From: Paracentrotus lividus
Lineage: Eukaryota; Echinodermata; Echinoidea; Camarodonta; Echinidae
NCBI GenBank assembly: GCA_940671915.1
Contig: CALNVZ010003426.1
Location: forward strand, 21,288,733-21,352,732
Direction: 5' to 3'
DNA length: 64,000 nt
Every line of letters starts with the position of its first letter. Position 1 is the stretch's first letter. A model generated the notes under the pieces. The model made no database searches. It worked only from the letters and a program-made list of their open reading frames with translations, and was not told where the DNA came from. Below, piece after piece: positions 12,234 through 23,119 of this stretch. Position numbers and translations under genes: made by a program.

Positions 12234-15200
12234 GTAGTGGTTGTGGTGATAATGATGATTGTGATTGTGGTGATGGTGGTGATGATGGTGGTGGTGATGA
12301 TGATGATGATGATGATGATGATGGCGGTGATGATGATGATGATGAGGATGATGTTGGTGGGGATGATTAGTGTGGTAATGGTGGGGGTGGTGGTGGTGGA
12401 GATGATTATGATGATGATGGTGGTGGTGATGGAGGTGGAGGTAGTGGTGATGATGATGATGATGAGGATGGTGGTGGTGATGATGAGGATGGTGGTGGTG
12501 GTGGTGATGATGAGGATGACAAGTGGTTGTAATATTTGCAATAATGTTGTTGGTGGTTATGCTCATGAAGGTGATAGTTTTGATCATGGTTGTCTTAATC
12601 ATTGTTATGGTGAGGACGATAATGATGATATTATATGGTGACTCATACCATATTTTTGCTGTAAAATGTGCATACAGCGTGATGATATTTTCTGTTTGAT
12701 CACTTGCTTAAATATCAATATTTCATTTTCTGTAGAAAAAGAAGCCTCTATAGCAGCTGAAGTAGAAGTGTATCAACTGAAGGCCAGAGAGAAGGAGCGT
12801 ATTGCTGCAGATCTACTTAAACAGAATGTTGAGCTACAGGTGGGTTATGTCATAGTTCTAGTTCATTAATTTTACCCCCCAAAAAAATACATTTAAAAGC
12901 AACTCAATAAATAAAACACCAAGTCCAAGATACACAATCCTGTATAGTGTTGTGTTTAGCTTATGGATTTAATAAGTATGACTCTTTGAGCAGCAAGATA
13001 TTAAACACCGTGCTATTTAGGTTAAAATCTGATATGAGTTTGCAGTAAGGTTACCCAACAAAGAAAATAAGAAGTCTATCTGTAGAAAATGATTGAAATT
13101 TGTGTTAAATTGCGAATGGTTAATAACATCTTTTCATCTTTATGTTAGAAGTTATACCTATTATGATTTTTCAATGCATTAAGGACCCTTTATTTTTCAA
13201 TGTATAATGTCTGTAATGAATGTTAAAAAACAACCCTGCTACAAACTATTTCTCACTCAATCCTACTTTCTCCAAATGATTCTTGCAGGAGAGAGTTGCA
13301 TCAGTTCAAGATGCCTTAGACGTAGCATCCCGCTTGAGTGAACAACTGGACAAGAGAGAAGAGGCAATGGAGAGACTCAGAACAGATAGTAAGACTATAC
13401 ACATTTTTTTTTTTTTTTAATGCTTTGTTCTCGCCACTCTAAAGAGACAAGTGTGTGTGGTATTATAGTATGATCATTGTCCTTTTATGTAAGAGATACG
13501 ATCAATTTTACAATTTATATCAATCATAAGTCTATGGTAAACTGTGTATTGAAAGAACATCGATTGTAAGATTGATCGTACATCTCTTTTATGTTACAGG
13601 GCACAGATACATGACTGTGCTGTAAAACATAAGACAACATTAACCTGTTGGAGACGAGCTGATGTGGCTATAACACACATTTCCCATAGACTTCAGCCCG
13701 AATATATTCGGGCTCAGTCCCCAACGGGTTAAGCACTGTTTTGGTCACAGCAGATTTTGCTTTTTATGTTCATATAAAATCAATATACCCAATATTTACG
13801 AGCACCCAGGATTTAGCACAAGATTCAATTCAATTCAATTCAATTCGGTTTTATTTGGTAAAAATCCAACGCAAAGCGTTACTCCATGGACTAATGATGC
13901 AATGCTTTACAAAACAATAGTTGAGCATACAATATAAAAATAAACATATAAAATAATTCATGAAAATATTACTGAGAACTGGATGAGAATATTTCCAAAA
14001 GTAAATTAAGCAAATTTTCGCATAATATTAATTACATGATATTTTGATTAAGACAAAATCATTAAGATTTCATTGTGTAATAACTTATGGGTACAAAATT
14101 GCATACATTGGAGTTATGTAGAGATTTGAGATTATTTAATGTTATACAGTCAAAGGTAAACTTTTTTTTAAATGTGGAACCCAGGATATAATAATTTGAA
14201 TTGTATAGTATGAACCAGAGTCATACAAAATATTGTTCAATGTAAGCAGGATAGCAAAGTGAATATGAATTTATGATAAGAAAATAATTATGTCTCAGCA
14301 AAGAAGATTATAAATAATTATGTCTTAGCACAATATTTATCACAGCAGGATGAGAGGATAATCCCCCTAATCTTTATTGTCTTGATTGGGAGGAAGACTT
14401 CATTAAACACACACTCCTGACAGACAAAGGACTACAGATATCAATTGAAAAGATCCCTTATCTTTAATAGATCTTACAACTCAATATACTGGGTGACCCA
14501 GGAAAAAGGAAACCCAAGTTTGATCATCAATAATTTCAAAAATATTACCATGGTGATTATAAAATTTATACCACTGGAAAGTGCAACTCATTACCATTTT
14601 AATGATACCTCGCTCAGCTCACCAATTTCACGCATCACTAAACCTTATTGTTTTGAAAATGTCTTGCAAAATTGTGAGTGGTTCACTTTCACGCTCATTG
14701 AGATGGGTTGTTGCAATGTGCCTAAAAAGGGAACCCAACTTTCATCATCAATCGTTTAAAAAACATGACAGTGGTGATTATGAAGTTTATATCACTGGAA
14801 AGTGCCACTCATTATCATTGTATTGATATCTCTTTCAGCTCACCAATGTCACGCATCACTGAACCCCATTGTTCTGAAAATATCTTGCAAAATTGTAATT
14901 GATGCACTGTCATGCTTCTTACATTCTCCACGGAGAACTAAAGGTTCTCTGGGTTGTTGTGAGCAGTAACATGATGAAATTACCTGGATGGTAAGATTAA
15001 CAGACTAAATAAGTAGACATTTCCAACCCATTTATCAAACTCATTTATTTAAAGTCACTGGAATGCTTTACTTAGATTTGTTAGGAACCTTTAAAGCAAA
15101 TCATCTCAAGGAACATGAAAGAGAACCTATCACAATTTTGCGAGACAATTTTCAAAACAATGGGGTTCAGTGATGCATGATATTGGTGAGCTGAGAGAGG

Positions 15201-18200
15201 TATCATTAGAATGGTAATGAGTTGTACTGTCCAGTGATATTAACTTCTTAATTACCACTGAAATATTTTTTAAGTTATTGATGATCAAAGTTGGGTTTCC
15301 TTTCCAGGCACATTCACACAAACCGTCTCAAGGTGCATGAAAGTGAACCATGCACAATTTTACAAGACTTTTTCAGAACAATGGGGTTCAGCGAAGCATG
15401 ATATGGGTGAGGTGAGAGAGGTATCATTAGAATGGTAATGTGTTGCACTTTACAGTGATATAAATTTCATAATCACCATTGGAATATTTTTGAAATTATT
15501 GTTGATCAAAGTTGGGTTTCCTTTTTTCGGAAACACCCAGTACAGGTCTCTCTCTTTTGTTTTCTCCATCCTGAACTTACACCAAGCACATGTACATTCA
15601 ACCAAATCTTGGCCATTCAGGGCTGTTTGTTTGTTCAATAGTCAGTCTAATGTAGGGCAACATATATTTGGAGAGAGAGAGAGAGAGAGAGAGAAAGAAA
15701 GACAGACACACAGACAGGATAGTTAGATGGGAGGATTGAGTCCAACACATGAAATGAAGGTAGTTTTGTCATATGTGATGCATCACATCGAAATCAGACA
15801 CAAGTCGCCAAGCAAATTCAGCACTTTGTTGAGGCAATCGGCAAAATAATAAAAATTGCCTTATTTGGGGGGAAATATTTTTTTGATTTTCTGAATTTTC
15901 AATGTTTCTTGTATGCTCAGTAAAAAAATTGAGTAGAAATGATTAAGGGAACGCTTTTAAAAATGGATTGTTTTGTTGTAATCTTTGACTCTTTTCTGGC
16001 GACTTGTGTCTGATTTTGATATGATGAGTCACATATAGAGTGGAAATGTCAATTTCTCTTTTAAATTTCAAATTTTCATCATTATGTGTTTTGTTGCTCA
16101 TTCCAGTGCACAAGAAGGATGAGATATTGGAAGAGTTTCAGAGAAGATTTGAAGAGGTTTCCAGTAGCAGTGAAACAAAGGTTGACAAGTAAGTCGGGAT
16201 GATTCCTATACCAACTCAAATAGGTACTGTATTCGTGCAAATATTCGCGGTACATTAACTTTCGCGAATTTTGTGCAAAGAGCGGCAAGCGCAAATTTAA
16301 AAACCCGCAAATATATGGCATGATTTCCTATGCATGTATTGAATGGGTTGCTTTGGGAGCTTACAAACATGCAGCGTGAATCTAAGAACCTATGAATATG
16401 TTTTGAGGCCGCTCAGCATGAAAAATTAATCGCGTGAAAATAACAGCGAATACAGTATATGAAGTGTAACTGTGCAAAAATAGTGATTGGTATCTTCCAA
16501 ACGAGAACAAATGACATATCCTTTTTTTCTAAGTGAATTCCCACCTAAAATATATGTTCTTGCCTAAAATTTTCTAAATACAAAAAAAAAAAAAAAAAAA
16601 ATCTATTACAAATGCCCCTAAAAAATAAAAAAAGGTTTAAGCTACCTGGCCAAAACTATGTTTCTCAATTAATTTCCCTCAGAAAAATGTACTTGCCTAA
16701 AAATTTTAACATTAAAAATTTGCTTTGATCGTCAGTCCCTCTAAATCTTGTAAGATAGTAGAAATTTGGCAATTTCGCACAATTAATAGAAAGATCTGAC
16801 ATCTTTACTTGATTTTGATTTGCTGAGAAGCATTGTTACAATAATAACTGTCAGATAAAACAGGACTTGTTAATATCTGATAAGTCCTTTCACGAAACGC
16901 ATTTCAACTTCAGAATGTGACAGTTTGACACATCTCTTACTGATTGATATCTTTTATCTTGTAGGCCTCTTGTAAAGAACCTGTTCATGAATTACTTGTT
17001 AGCACCCCCAGCCAAGAAACAAGAGATGATCAAAGTGATTAGCAATGTCCTCAACTTCTCACAAGAAGATTTACACAGGGTAAGTGTTCCAATGATGAAA
17101 GTGATGATGATGATTATAATGGTGCCGATGATTATCATGATTATTGTGATGATAATGATGATGATGATTGTGAAAATAACGTTGATTGCCATGATGATGA
17201 TGATGATGAATATGGTGATGACGATGATAATGATGATGATGAAGATGACAGTGATGATGATGATGACGTTGTTGATGATGATGATAATGATAATGAAGAT
17301 GATGATGATGGTCATAATGATGATTTTGGTGATGATGATGGGGATAATGATGATGGTAGTGGCGAAAGATGGTGGTTATGATGATGATAGATCAGCCTGA
17401 CATCCAAGAAAGAGAATGGCCCATATTCTGAATTTTTACGAGTTGCAAGTTCGTGCAAAGCTTTTGTGCGATTCTTTTGTGTTATGCATCAGTCAACATC
17501 AGACAAAAGGACCGCTCAATAGCTTTGCACGTTTTTCAACTCATACCAAATCGGTTTTCGGTCCAGAATAAGGGCCTTAATGTTCAAATTGATTAGTAAT
17601 GATCAAAACTTGTCACACACATCTACTGATGGGTGCTTTGATTGAAATGGATGGTGACGAATAAAATGGTGGTGGTGGCAACCCATTGGTGGTTAAGATG
17701 TTGGATATGTCAAAGACCAAGTTGTAAATGTCATGTTGCTGATGACTTTTGTTTCAACTGCAACAGAGTTTGGTGTTTTTATTGATACATATTTTTAATT
17801 ACTTCAGGTTGGTCTTGGTTCTGGTGGAGGTGGATGGTTAAGTGGATTCTTCCGACGTTCCCCTCACCCTACTCCTCCTGCCACACCTACTAAAGCTAAT
17901 ACAGTAAGTATTAAACTTTGATGAACAGCATATATTCTAGCTCTTTTTTCAGATATTTTGTTTTCCATTTCTCTCTCGATAATAGGAAAAGTAGAATCTA
18001 TAATTTACAATTAACATAACTAATATGTGTTAATGGATACCCAATTTGCAAAAGTGCTACATATTAGGCCACTAAGCTAGGACCGGGGTCATGTGTTTAA
18101 TAGCTTGAGCATTTACAATGTGATCGACCTGAACACCATACAAGAAGCCGACATTTTTATTTATAATTATATATACCTATTGGTTAAAATATATGGACAG

Positions 18201-18777
18201 CTACAAATGTACTTACATCATTCTTTGTCTTCAAGCACTTTTCATTTCATCTCATTTCGTGTATTTGATTTTGATTTTCCATGTATAATATACAGCATTG
18301 CATCAAAGAAGAATTCCTAATTCATTCTCCAATTTGTGTTTTATCTTACAGTCTTTCACTCAGCAATTTGTTCAATTCTTGGAGTCGGAATCCACCCCCA
18401 AGCGAAGCCCTCGACTGCCAGTGGATGAGATGAGTCATGACAGACACCATACTGCTTTCAACCCCTTCTCTGCACCTGTACCCCAACACTCCCCCTTCAT
18501 CCAACCAGGTACCCCTGGTGGTGCGGTAGGTACCCCTAAAGGCCCCGGGGCTGCCCACCCCTTCCTCAAGGCTACCGGTCAGCCTGCCACGCCCCTTGGA
18601 GCCGTCCAGCCCGTCATAGCCTCGGCTGGTATGCCGGCGGGAAATCCCCTAGGTGCCGCCGCTCACTCCTTACCCACAATGCCTACATTCACCCCTGTAC
18701 CAGCAAGAGAGGGCGCTGCACCTGGCCGGGGGTCACCAAGAGGTCAAGCTGCCGTTCTAGGTAACATACTGCAATAG
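1455..18777 (+). CDS. TRIP11: TRIP11 / GMAP-210-like Golgi coiled-coil tether (5' end outside window)
   Basis: GMAP-210 is a cis-Golgi tether that captures small curved vesicles and binds ARF1 through its C-terminal GRAB domain. Thirteen coding exons with matching phases are read: 1455-1640, 2446-2900, 3343-3505, 3891-4004, 5157-9128, 11227-11420, 11954-12117, 12736-12839, 13289-13388, 16107-16188, 16965-17079, 17808-17903, 18352-18777. They total 6,171 nt, an exact multiple of three (2,056 residues plus stop); human TRIP11 is about 1,979 residues. Most of the protein is heptad-rich coiled coil. Similarity to vertebrate TRIP11 is clearest at the end: LSLNNLQMVLEQFQQ, the GRAB segment around KNLFMNYL, SFTQQFVQFLESES and a Pro-rich tail with PTFTPVPA. 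The ATG at 1455 directly follows an acceptor, so it is probably internal. The intron 9129-11226 holds a retrotransposon, and introns at 12118 and 17080 begin with GAT arrays. Identity from recalled family sequence, not a search. Confidence 0.9.
1674..1848. mobile_element. 175-bp MITE with GGTACCTTCCC inverted ends
   Basis: The ends GGTACCTTCCCAAAA (left) and TTTTGGGAAGGTACC (right) are perfect inverted repeats. The subterminal parts are also partly inverted around GCTGCGTGAAC / GTTCACGCAGC. TTA flanks both sides (1671-1673 and 1849-1851), as expected for a 3-bp target duplication. There is no coding capacity. It starts 33 bases after the donor of the TRIP11 exon 1455-1640. Confidence 0.75.
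1849..2445. other. Intron remainder
   Basis: AT-rich intron sequence between the MITE and the acceptor at 2444-2445. A short CCTAA-like run occurs near 2058-2085. Nothing else recognisable is seen. Confidence 0.5.
3019..3310 (+). pseudogene. Decayed tandem copies of TRIP11 exon 3343-3505
   Basis: Positions 3019-3122 match the exon at 3343 (CCTGAAACAGCGGATACC versus CCTGAAGCAGCAGATGCC), with the acceptor AG lost and an internal deletion. Positions about 3131-3182 repeat the upstream intron end plus exon start (TTTGTCCTGCGTTTGTAG, then CCTGAAGCAGCTGATGCC). About 3252-3310 repeats a later exon part and again leads into CTTTGTCCTGTGTTTGTAG. The intact exon is the last unit in the series. Confidence 0.75.
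4005..5156. other. TRIP11 intron, no recognised element
   Basis: Intron between the donor at 4005 and the acceptor at 5155-5156. It contains poly-T/poly-G runs near 4021-4060 and the second AGGTCAAAGGTCA at 4430-4442. An open frame continues from 4959 into the following exon, but the acceptor TTTATACAG at 5148-5156 fits the phase of the upstream exon and marks the exon start. Confidence 0.5.
5157..9128 (+). CDS. TRIP11: Giant coiled-coil exon of TRIP11-like gene
   Basis: A single exon of 3,972 nt (1,324 codons, phase 0 at both ends) that forms most of the rod. It is dense in Glu, Lys, Gln and Leu with heptad spacing and almost no Cys or Trp, as in long coiled coils. A less charged Ser/Pro-rich break occurs around 7260-7330. 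Segments such as LQNLSRIIQDKDLEIEALKQK are close to human TRIP11 and help orient the exon within the family. The donor is GAG|GTAAGA at 9128/9129. Vertebrate TRIP11 also has one very large central exon, so this architecture is conserved. Confidence 0.88.
9552..11224 (-). mobile_element. 5'-truncated, broken non-LTR retrotransposon (RT domain)
   Basis: Read on the minus strand, this encodes much of a LINE reverse transcriptase in family order: a KAFDRLDH block, then AGVPQGTRLGPILF, then YVDD as the catalytic box (YADD is commoner in LINEs), then the NPSKC and ILGV blocks. In-frame stops interrupt it near 10968 (after FIAKW) and near 10779 (after LDHNILI). No endonuclease domain is present upstream, so it is 5' truncated. 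The minus-strand 3' end carries a tandem TTGAA tail at 9556-9580. It belongs to the broad Jockey/CR1/L2-like group; finer placement is not possible by eye. It fills the TRIP11 intron 9129-11226. Confidence 0.85.
11744..11828. repeat. Small imperfect palindrome (AAGTACCTT... GCGGGAAGG family)
   Basis: ATCGTTGCCTTCCCACAAAA on the left mirrors TTCTTGCGGGAAGGTGATGAT on the right, with GGTACTTA / TAAGTACC inside. A degenerate relative is at 55199-55269. It lies in a TRIP11 intron and has no coding capacity. A MITE-like origin is inferred. Confidence 0.55.
12131..12520. repeat. (GGT)n/(GAT)n microsatellite
   Basis: About 390 bases of GGTGGT and GATGAT triplets with interruptions. It begins about 13 bases after the TRIP11 5' splice site at 12118. 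Long open frames of Met/Val or His on either strand are artefacts of the triplet repeat. Confidence 0.95.
13826..14350 (-). mobile_element. Probable 3' end of another non-LTR retroelement
   Basis: ATTCAATTCAATTCAATTC at 13826 is the same tandem tail as at the 3' end of the element at 9552-11224, in the same orientation, followed by GGTTTTATTTGG and AT-rich sequence. No reverse transcriptase blocks are seen, so only a terminal fragment or a SINE using the same tail is supported. The right boundary is uncertain. Confidence 0.45.
14487..15542. mobile_element. 1.06-kb foldback element with four related units
   Basis: The outer ends TACTGGGTG and CACCCAGTA are inverted. Inside each arm a unit of roughly 200 bases (AAACCCAAGTTTGATCATCA, a segment near CATCACTGAACCCC, and TTGCAAAATTGT) occurs twice, so the element holds two direct copies on the left (about 14505-14715 and 14735-14900) and two inverted copies on the right (about 15121-15310 and 15330-15525). 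There is no coding potential. It is a non-autonomous DNA element within a TRIP11 intron; the superfamily is not assigned. Confidence 0.7.
15543..16106. other. TRIP11 intron remainder with GA repeat
   Basis: Contains a short (GA)n run at about 15671-15700. A possible imperfect inverted pair, CATCGAAATCAGACACAAGTC near 15786 and GACTTGTGTCTGATTTTGAT near 16000, suggests one more small foldback element of about 240 bases. Nothing else is recognised. Confidence 0.45.
16965..17903 (+). CDS. TRIP11: GRAB-domain exons of TRIP11-like gene
   Basis: Exons 16965-17079 and 17808-17903 encode the segment matching the GRIP-related ARF-binding (GRAB) domain of GMAP-210: KNLFMNYLLAPPAKKQEMI, then a hydrophobic stretch ending in a glycine-rich GWLSGFF motif with a following Pro/Thr segment. 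In vertebrates this region binds ARF1-GTP and recruits the protein to the cis-Golgi. The exons join in phase after 16107-16188. The intervening intron holds a GAT array and a palindromic MITE. Confidence 0.85.
17093..17370. repeat. (GAT)n microsatellite
   Basis: Interrupted GATGAT array starting about 13 bases after the 5' splice site at 17080. The long open frames on both strands here are repeat artefacts. Confidence 0.95.
17411..17575. repeat. Palindromic MITE, GGCCCATATTCTGA ends
   Basis: GGCCCATATTCTGAATTTTT on the left is mirrored by CCAGAATAAGGGCC on the right, and inner parts (GTGCAAAGCTTTTGTGCG / AGCTTTGCAC) are also inverted. A related element is at 47557-47683. Confidence 0.6.
18352..18777 (+). 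CDS. TRIP11: Terminal coding exon of TRIP11-like gene
   Basis: Begins SFTQQFVQFLESES, the conserved segment following the GRAB domain in GMAP-210, then a Pro/Ala/Gly-rich tail with the conserved PTFTPVPA motif, ending at TAG 18775-18777. It enters in phase 0 from the exon ending at 17903. The 3' UTR follows; its end cannot be fixed, and AATAAA-type signals occur downstream (for example near 19178). Confidence 0.9.
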   Translation, partial: SFTQQFVQFLESESTPKRSPRLPVDEMSHDRHHTAFNPFSAPVPQHSPFIQPGTPGGAVGTPKGPGAAHPFLKATGQPATPLGAVQPVIASAGMPAGNPLGAAAHSLPTMPTFTPVPAREGAAPGRGSPRGQAAVLGNILQ

Positions 18778-20280
18778 AATTGGGCATCTTAGTTTCATTT
18801 CATATAAGTATTGACTTTGCTTGCATCTTGCTTACATTGACAGGGTCATTATATTACCTTGTTCCTCTAGAAATATATACATATGTCTGCAATAGATTGA
18901 GTGGGGATATTGCCTCCCTTCAACATGTATGTGGCAATTCCTTTTAGATAACCAACTACTGTAGTGGACCCACACTGTTTCATGCTATCTGAGGGACCCT
19001 TTTGCAATATTTCTCCTCATTGTTCATATAGTTTATGTTACAAGGTGATGTTTTTACTTTCTTATTATATTTACATAGATTTTGTTTTTCATTTCTGTAG
19101 ACCTACAAAGTACGTTAAAAAGTCACTAAATCCCTGAAAATACCTTTTTGTCAATATTGATACAGAGATTTGTTTTGAAATAAATGATGGTGCCGAGGAT
19201 TCAATTTTACAAGGTCAACAAATAAAAAAAATACCTCTGTACATGTATCTTTGCTTTAAATAAAGATATTTTACTTAATATGGGGTAATGAAAGGTTAGA
19301 TGTACTGCTTTACAAAATTTTGATTTAGTTTTCGTTTACTTCGGATGTGGAAAATATACATTTATTAGCTATGTACTGCCAAATCAAACACTGTTGGTAC
19401 ACTTTTCATGTTGTACATGTAACTCGATGCAGTGTGTGCTTGTTATCATTACTGGTATCCATAATGTATAACCTTTGGTTGTACGTGTAGTTGTTGTGCA
19501 GACATTTGCTCCAATTTTTGTTTCATCCTAGATGTAGGATTGGGTTTCGTGTTCCATTACGGTTGATGTTCATTATTTTGATTATTCCAATTGAAGAGGC
19601 TAATATTTCATTTTATTCATTGCTAATATATTGACAAAGATTTAATTAAATAGAATGTTTATCAATGTACCTTGCCATTTTTATTGCTCTAATACTAAAA
19701 AAATAGATGATTTATATCATATGACTTGAGGATTTTTCTCAAATTCTGTACAATATCTTCATTGGTACAAAAAAAGAAAAGAAAACAAATTTAGCAGGAG
19801 AAACAGGTTCTATAATGTATACGTTTATGTCCAATTTTCCCTCTTGTTTCTTATTTATTTATTGAAAAATGTCATCAATATTCATATCTTGTTAAATGAT
19901 TGGATTTTATTAGTGCTGTAGCCGAAAAGGTTAACCTCACGACAACTCCCCTTTTTTTAGCATATATCACTATTTAAATTATTCCACTTCCTACAATGAT
20001 GTACATAAATAGATTAGTTTACTTATCCTTTGAAGCCCCAAACATGCCATTTTTACACCCCCAAAGAATTTATTCCATACATAAGCGATGGTAATCCTTA
20101 CGAACGCAATTATTCCGTATGTATGTTATAATAAATTATTCAACTACATATACATTTAGATACGTTATACATGTCTTGAAAACTGCAGGATATCTTTTTA
20201 AAAATGTTCATTTGAAATCTATACATTTTCTGTATTTCCTCATAGCAAATTCTATTCATTCATCACTTTTAATAGGGCAA

Positions 20281-20517
20281 TTAGGATTTTTTTTTTTTTG
20301 GAATTGATAATTTAGAATTTAGTGTCTTTTGAAATTCCTCTGTCCTCCCATAAATCACTCGAGATACTCTTGTCATGGCTAATTGTCTGTTGATATCTTG
20401 AGAAGTGCCCCATTCGATGCTTATTATATAAAAGTTAAAAGAATCAACTTCTTTCACATTTCTGCCATCCACCATTTCATTTAATGTGTTTATTTTAGGT
20501 TTTGTCATCAGTTGCAA
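20281..20517 (-). pseudogene. Fragment of a non-LTR reverse transcriptase C-terminal region
   Basis: The minus-strand frame includes VDGRNVKEVDSFNFY and DINRQLAMTR. This resembles the conserved stretch after the RT fingers of RTE/L1-type elements, where a 'G..I..V..F.YLG' block is followed by 'I.RRIA.AR'. Only about 79 codons remain, with no catalytic box. The match is recalled family resemblance, so it is moderate evidence for an old retroelement scrap. Confidence 0.5.
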
Positions 20518-21737
20518 GGTATTAATGTAGCTCTTTAAATTGACCTCTGTGAAGATTAAAAAGAAATCATGAATCTTAATTTAGTCATAAAGAGTAGTGA
20601 GAGGTTCTAGATGTCATATTTGCTTCATCAAAGTAACATAGGGTAGAGTTAATACCAATTACAAAATGTGTTGACATAATGTAAAAATTCATCTAGTCAT
20701 TTAAAAGATATTAATATTCAAATTCTTATTTTCAAATATAGTAAATATATTAAATATGTTCTTTAACTCCATAAACAATCAAATTGTAACAAAACATGAA
20801 ATTTAATACCATTCCTAATACAAAATGTTATTATCCAATATTTATATTTATTTAGTTAGAAATCTAAATCATCAAAGTACAATTTGATAATTTGAATTTT
20901 GCTTTATAGCATGAATTTGAGTAGCTATTTGATTAGAGGTGTCAATGAACTCCTTTCATGTGACTTATTCATTTGTAGCACCAAATAGAACACTTTTTCC
21001 TCTTTTTATTAGGATATGAATGATTCATGTTTGTCATGAATATGCACTGGAAATTACTTCACAGACATAAAATCTCGGGAATGTTTTTTTAATATTTATT
21101 ATCATTTTATTATCTAGCATCAACATTCATGAGGAAGGAATTATTAACTCATACAATTATGAAAAAAAATGACTGTAATGGTAGGCAGAAATAAGAACCT
21201 AATTACTTTCAATATAATGCATTCCCTTTAGGGTCATACTTATGGTATCTTTTATGTCTGAAACAAACTTTTACTTGAGAAAAGTGCTAGTAATTGTAAG
21301 TTCGTAGAGTTTAGTAAAATGACCTTTCACAGAAATATCACAAAGTTTCTAACAAAAAATTGTGAAAGAGAAAATATATATTATACTCACATTAAATGTT
21401 TATTGATAGAAAATGAGTAAAAAGTAGTACTAGTTGATTATAATTTGTTTGTATATTTTGTTAAATCTATTTGCAATGTTTATGCCATTAGATAGGATTG
21501 TACCTTGAGGAATTACATTGTGCCTATACATGTAGTTTCTTGATTAAGGTATATCCAAAAATTAATCTCGGATATTTATACAACAAATTGATATTAATGC
21601 TGTACAGAAATAGGAGATACATTTTTAAAGAAATATATAGGAAAATACATTGAATTCAATGTGTTGTTAATTTTGTAATGTGCTGTCTATCATAATGATT
21701 AGAAGTGCAGATGTGTCGGTAGTGCAAACGATGAGTA

Positions 21738-21782
21738 GGATGATGGTGATGGTGATGATGGTGATAATGATAAAGATGATGG

Positions 21783-21817
<35 letters not shown>

Positions 21818-22375
21818 ATGACTGATGATGAGCATGATGATGGTGATGATGATGATGGTGATGATGATGATGGTGGTGATGGTATTGATGATGATGGTGA
21901 TGATGATAATGATGGTGATGATGGTGGTGATGATGATGAGGATGGTGATGATAATGATGGTGATGATGAGGAGTATGGTGATGATGATGGTGAGGATGAT
22001 GGTGATGATGCTGATGGTGATGATGGAGATGATGATGATGATGATGGTGATGATGATTGTGATGATGATGATGGTGATGATGATGGTGATGATGAGGATG
22101 ATCATGATGGTGATGATGATGGAGATGATAGCGATGATGATGATGATGACGGAGATAATGATCGATGATGACGGTGATGATGATGATGGAGATGATCGAT
22201 GATAGTGATGATGGTGATGATGATCATGATGACAATGATAATGATGATGATGGTGATGATGAGTATGGTGATGATGGTGATGATTTTAATGATGAGGAAT
22301 ATGATTGAAATAATGATAATGATAGACCTGATAATGAAAGTTATGATGAGGGTGATGAATATGATGATGAAATAT
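21738..22375. repeat. Long (GAT)n microsatellite
   Basis: More than 600 bases of interrupted GATGAT triplets. Apparent Asp-rich, Met/Val or His/Ile-rich frames here are artefacts of the triplet repeat. Confidence 0.95.
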
Positions 22376-23119
22376 CCATCATACTATATATAGTTTTTGA
22401 AAAATTAAAATAATGTCTACAGACCCCAGAGTAATTGAAAATCAAACAAAGAAATATGCCCTATAATGAAAACTCAATTCTACAAAGTCTATGAAATTCA
22501 ATGATGTATTAAACAAATATTAAAGTGTAATTTCCCTTTTCCCTCTATAAGCTTTACGGTATTTAGAAAAACTGCAGTAGGCCTACCCCTCGGCCCAGAA
22601 AAATTAGACTAATTTTAGAGCGGCCTCACATGAATGACTTTTTACTTTAGCATGGTTCAGCCCCCCCCCCCCGCCCCTCCCCCCTCCGCCCCCCCCCCTG
22701 CCCCCATTTTCGGAAACGCAGGCTCTGTGGCCTCTGCAAGGACTATAAAGTCACTTGCTTTAATTTAAAGGCATAATCAAACAGACAGGCATAAATGAGA
22801 GAAAAAAAAACGATTGTAGAAAAAAAAGGGGGAAATAATTTCATAAGAAAATTATAGGAGTTCTACGTTTTTATTACGAGGTTCTCAGATCGGAATTAAC
22901 TTCTTTTTTTTCTTTTTTTTTTTTTTTTTCTGGGACGTAACACTGTAGGCCTATTCTCTTTTGCCAGGACCCACAAAAGCTGAGATGTGAGTTCGATTAT
23001 GCCGCCTACCCCAGCAGTCCAGCCCCAAATTCTTTGTTTATGTCCCGGTGCGGGTTATGTTTTTTGTGCTTCGTAATAAAGCGCGCGCCTTTGCCACCGA
23101 CGTTCCATTTATATAATTA

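Larger units (their letters stand above)
18778..23119. other. TRIP11 3' UTR and intergenic DNA
   Basis: AT-rich sequence. It includes the TRIP11 3' UTR of unknown length, a small reverse transcriptase remnant at 20281-20517, the GAT array at 21738-22375, and C-rich runs near 22664-22700. No other gene is supportable. Confidence 0.6.

Noticed and set aside
12020..12641. Long open frames of Met/Val, Ile/Thr or His repeats
   Set aside because: They arise from the GGT/GAT triplet array in an intron and have no composition or context of a real protein.
21656..22393. Asp-rich and Met-rich open frames of over 100 codons
   Set aside because: Translation artefacts of the long GAT microsatellite in intergenic DNA.
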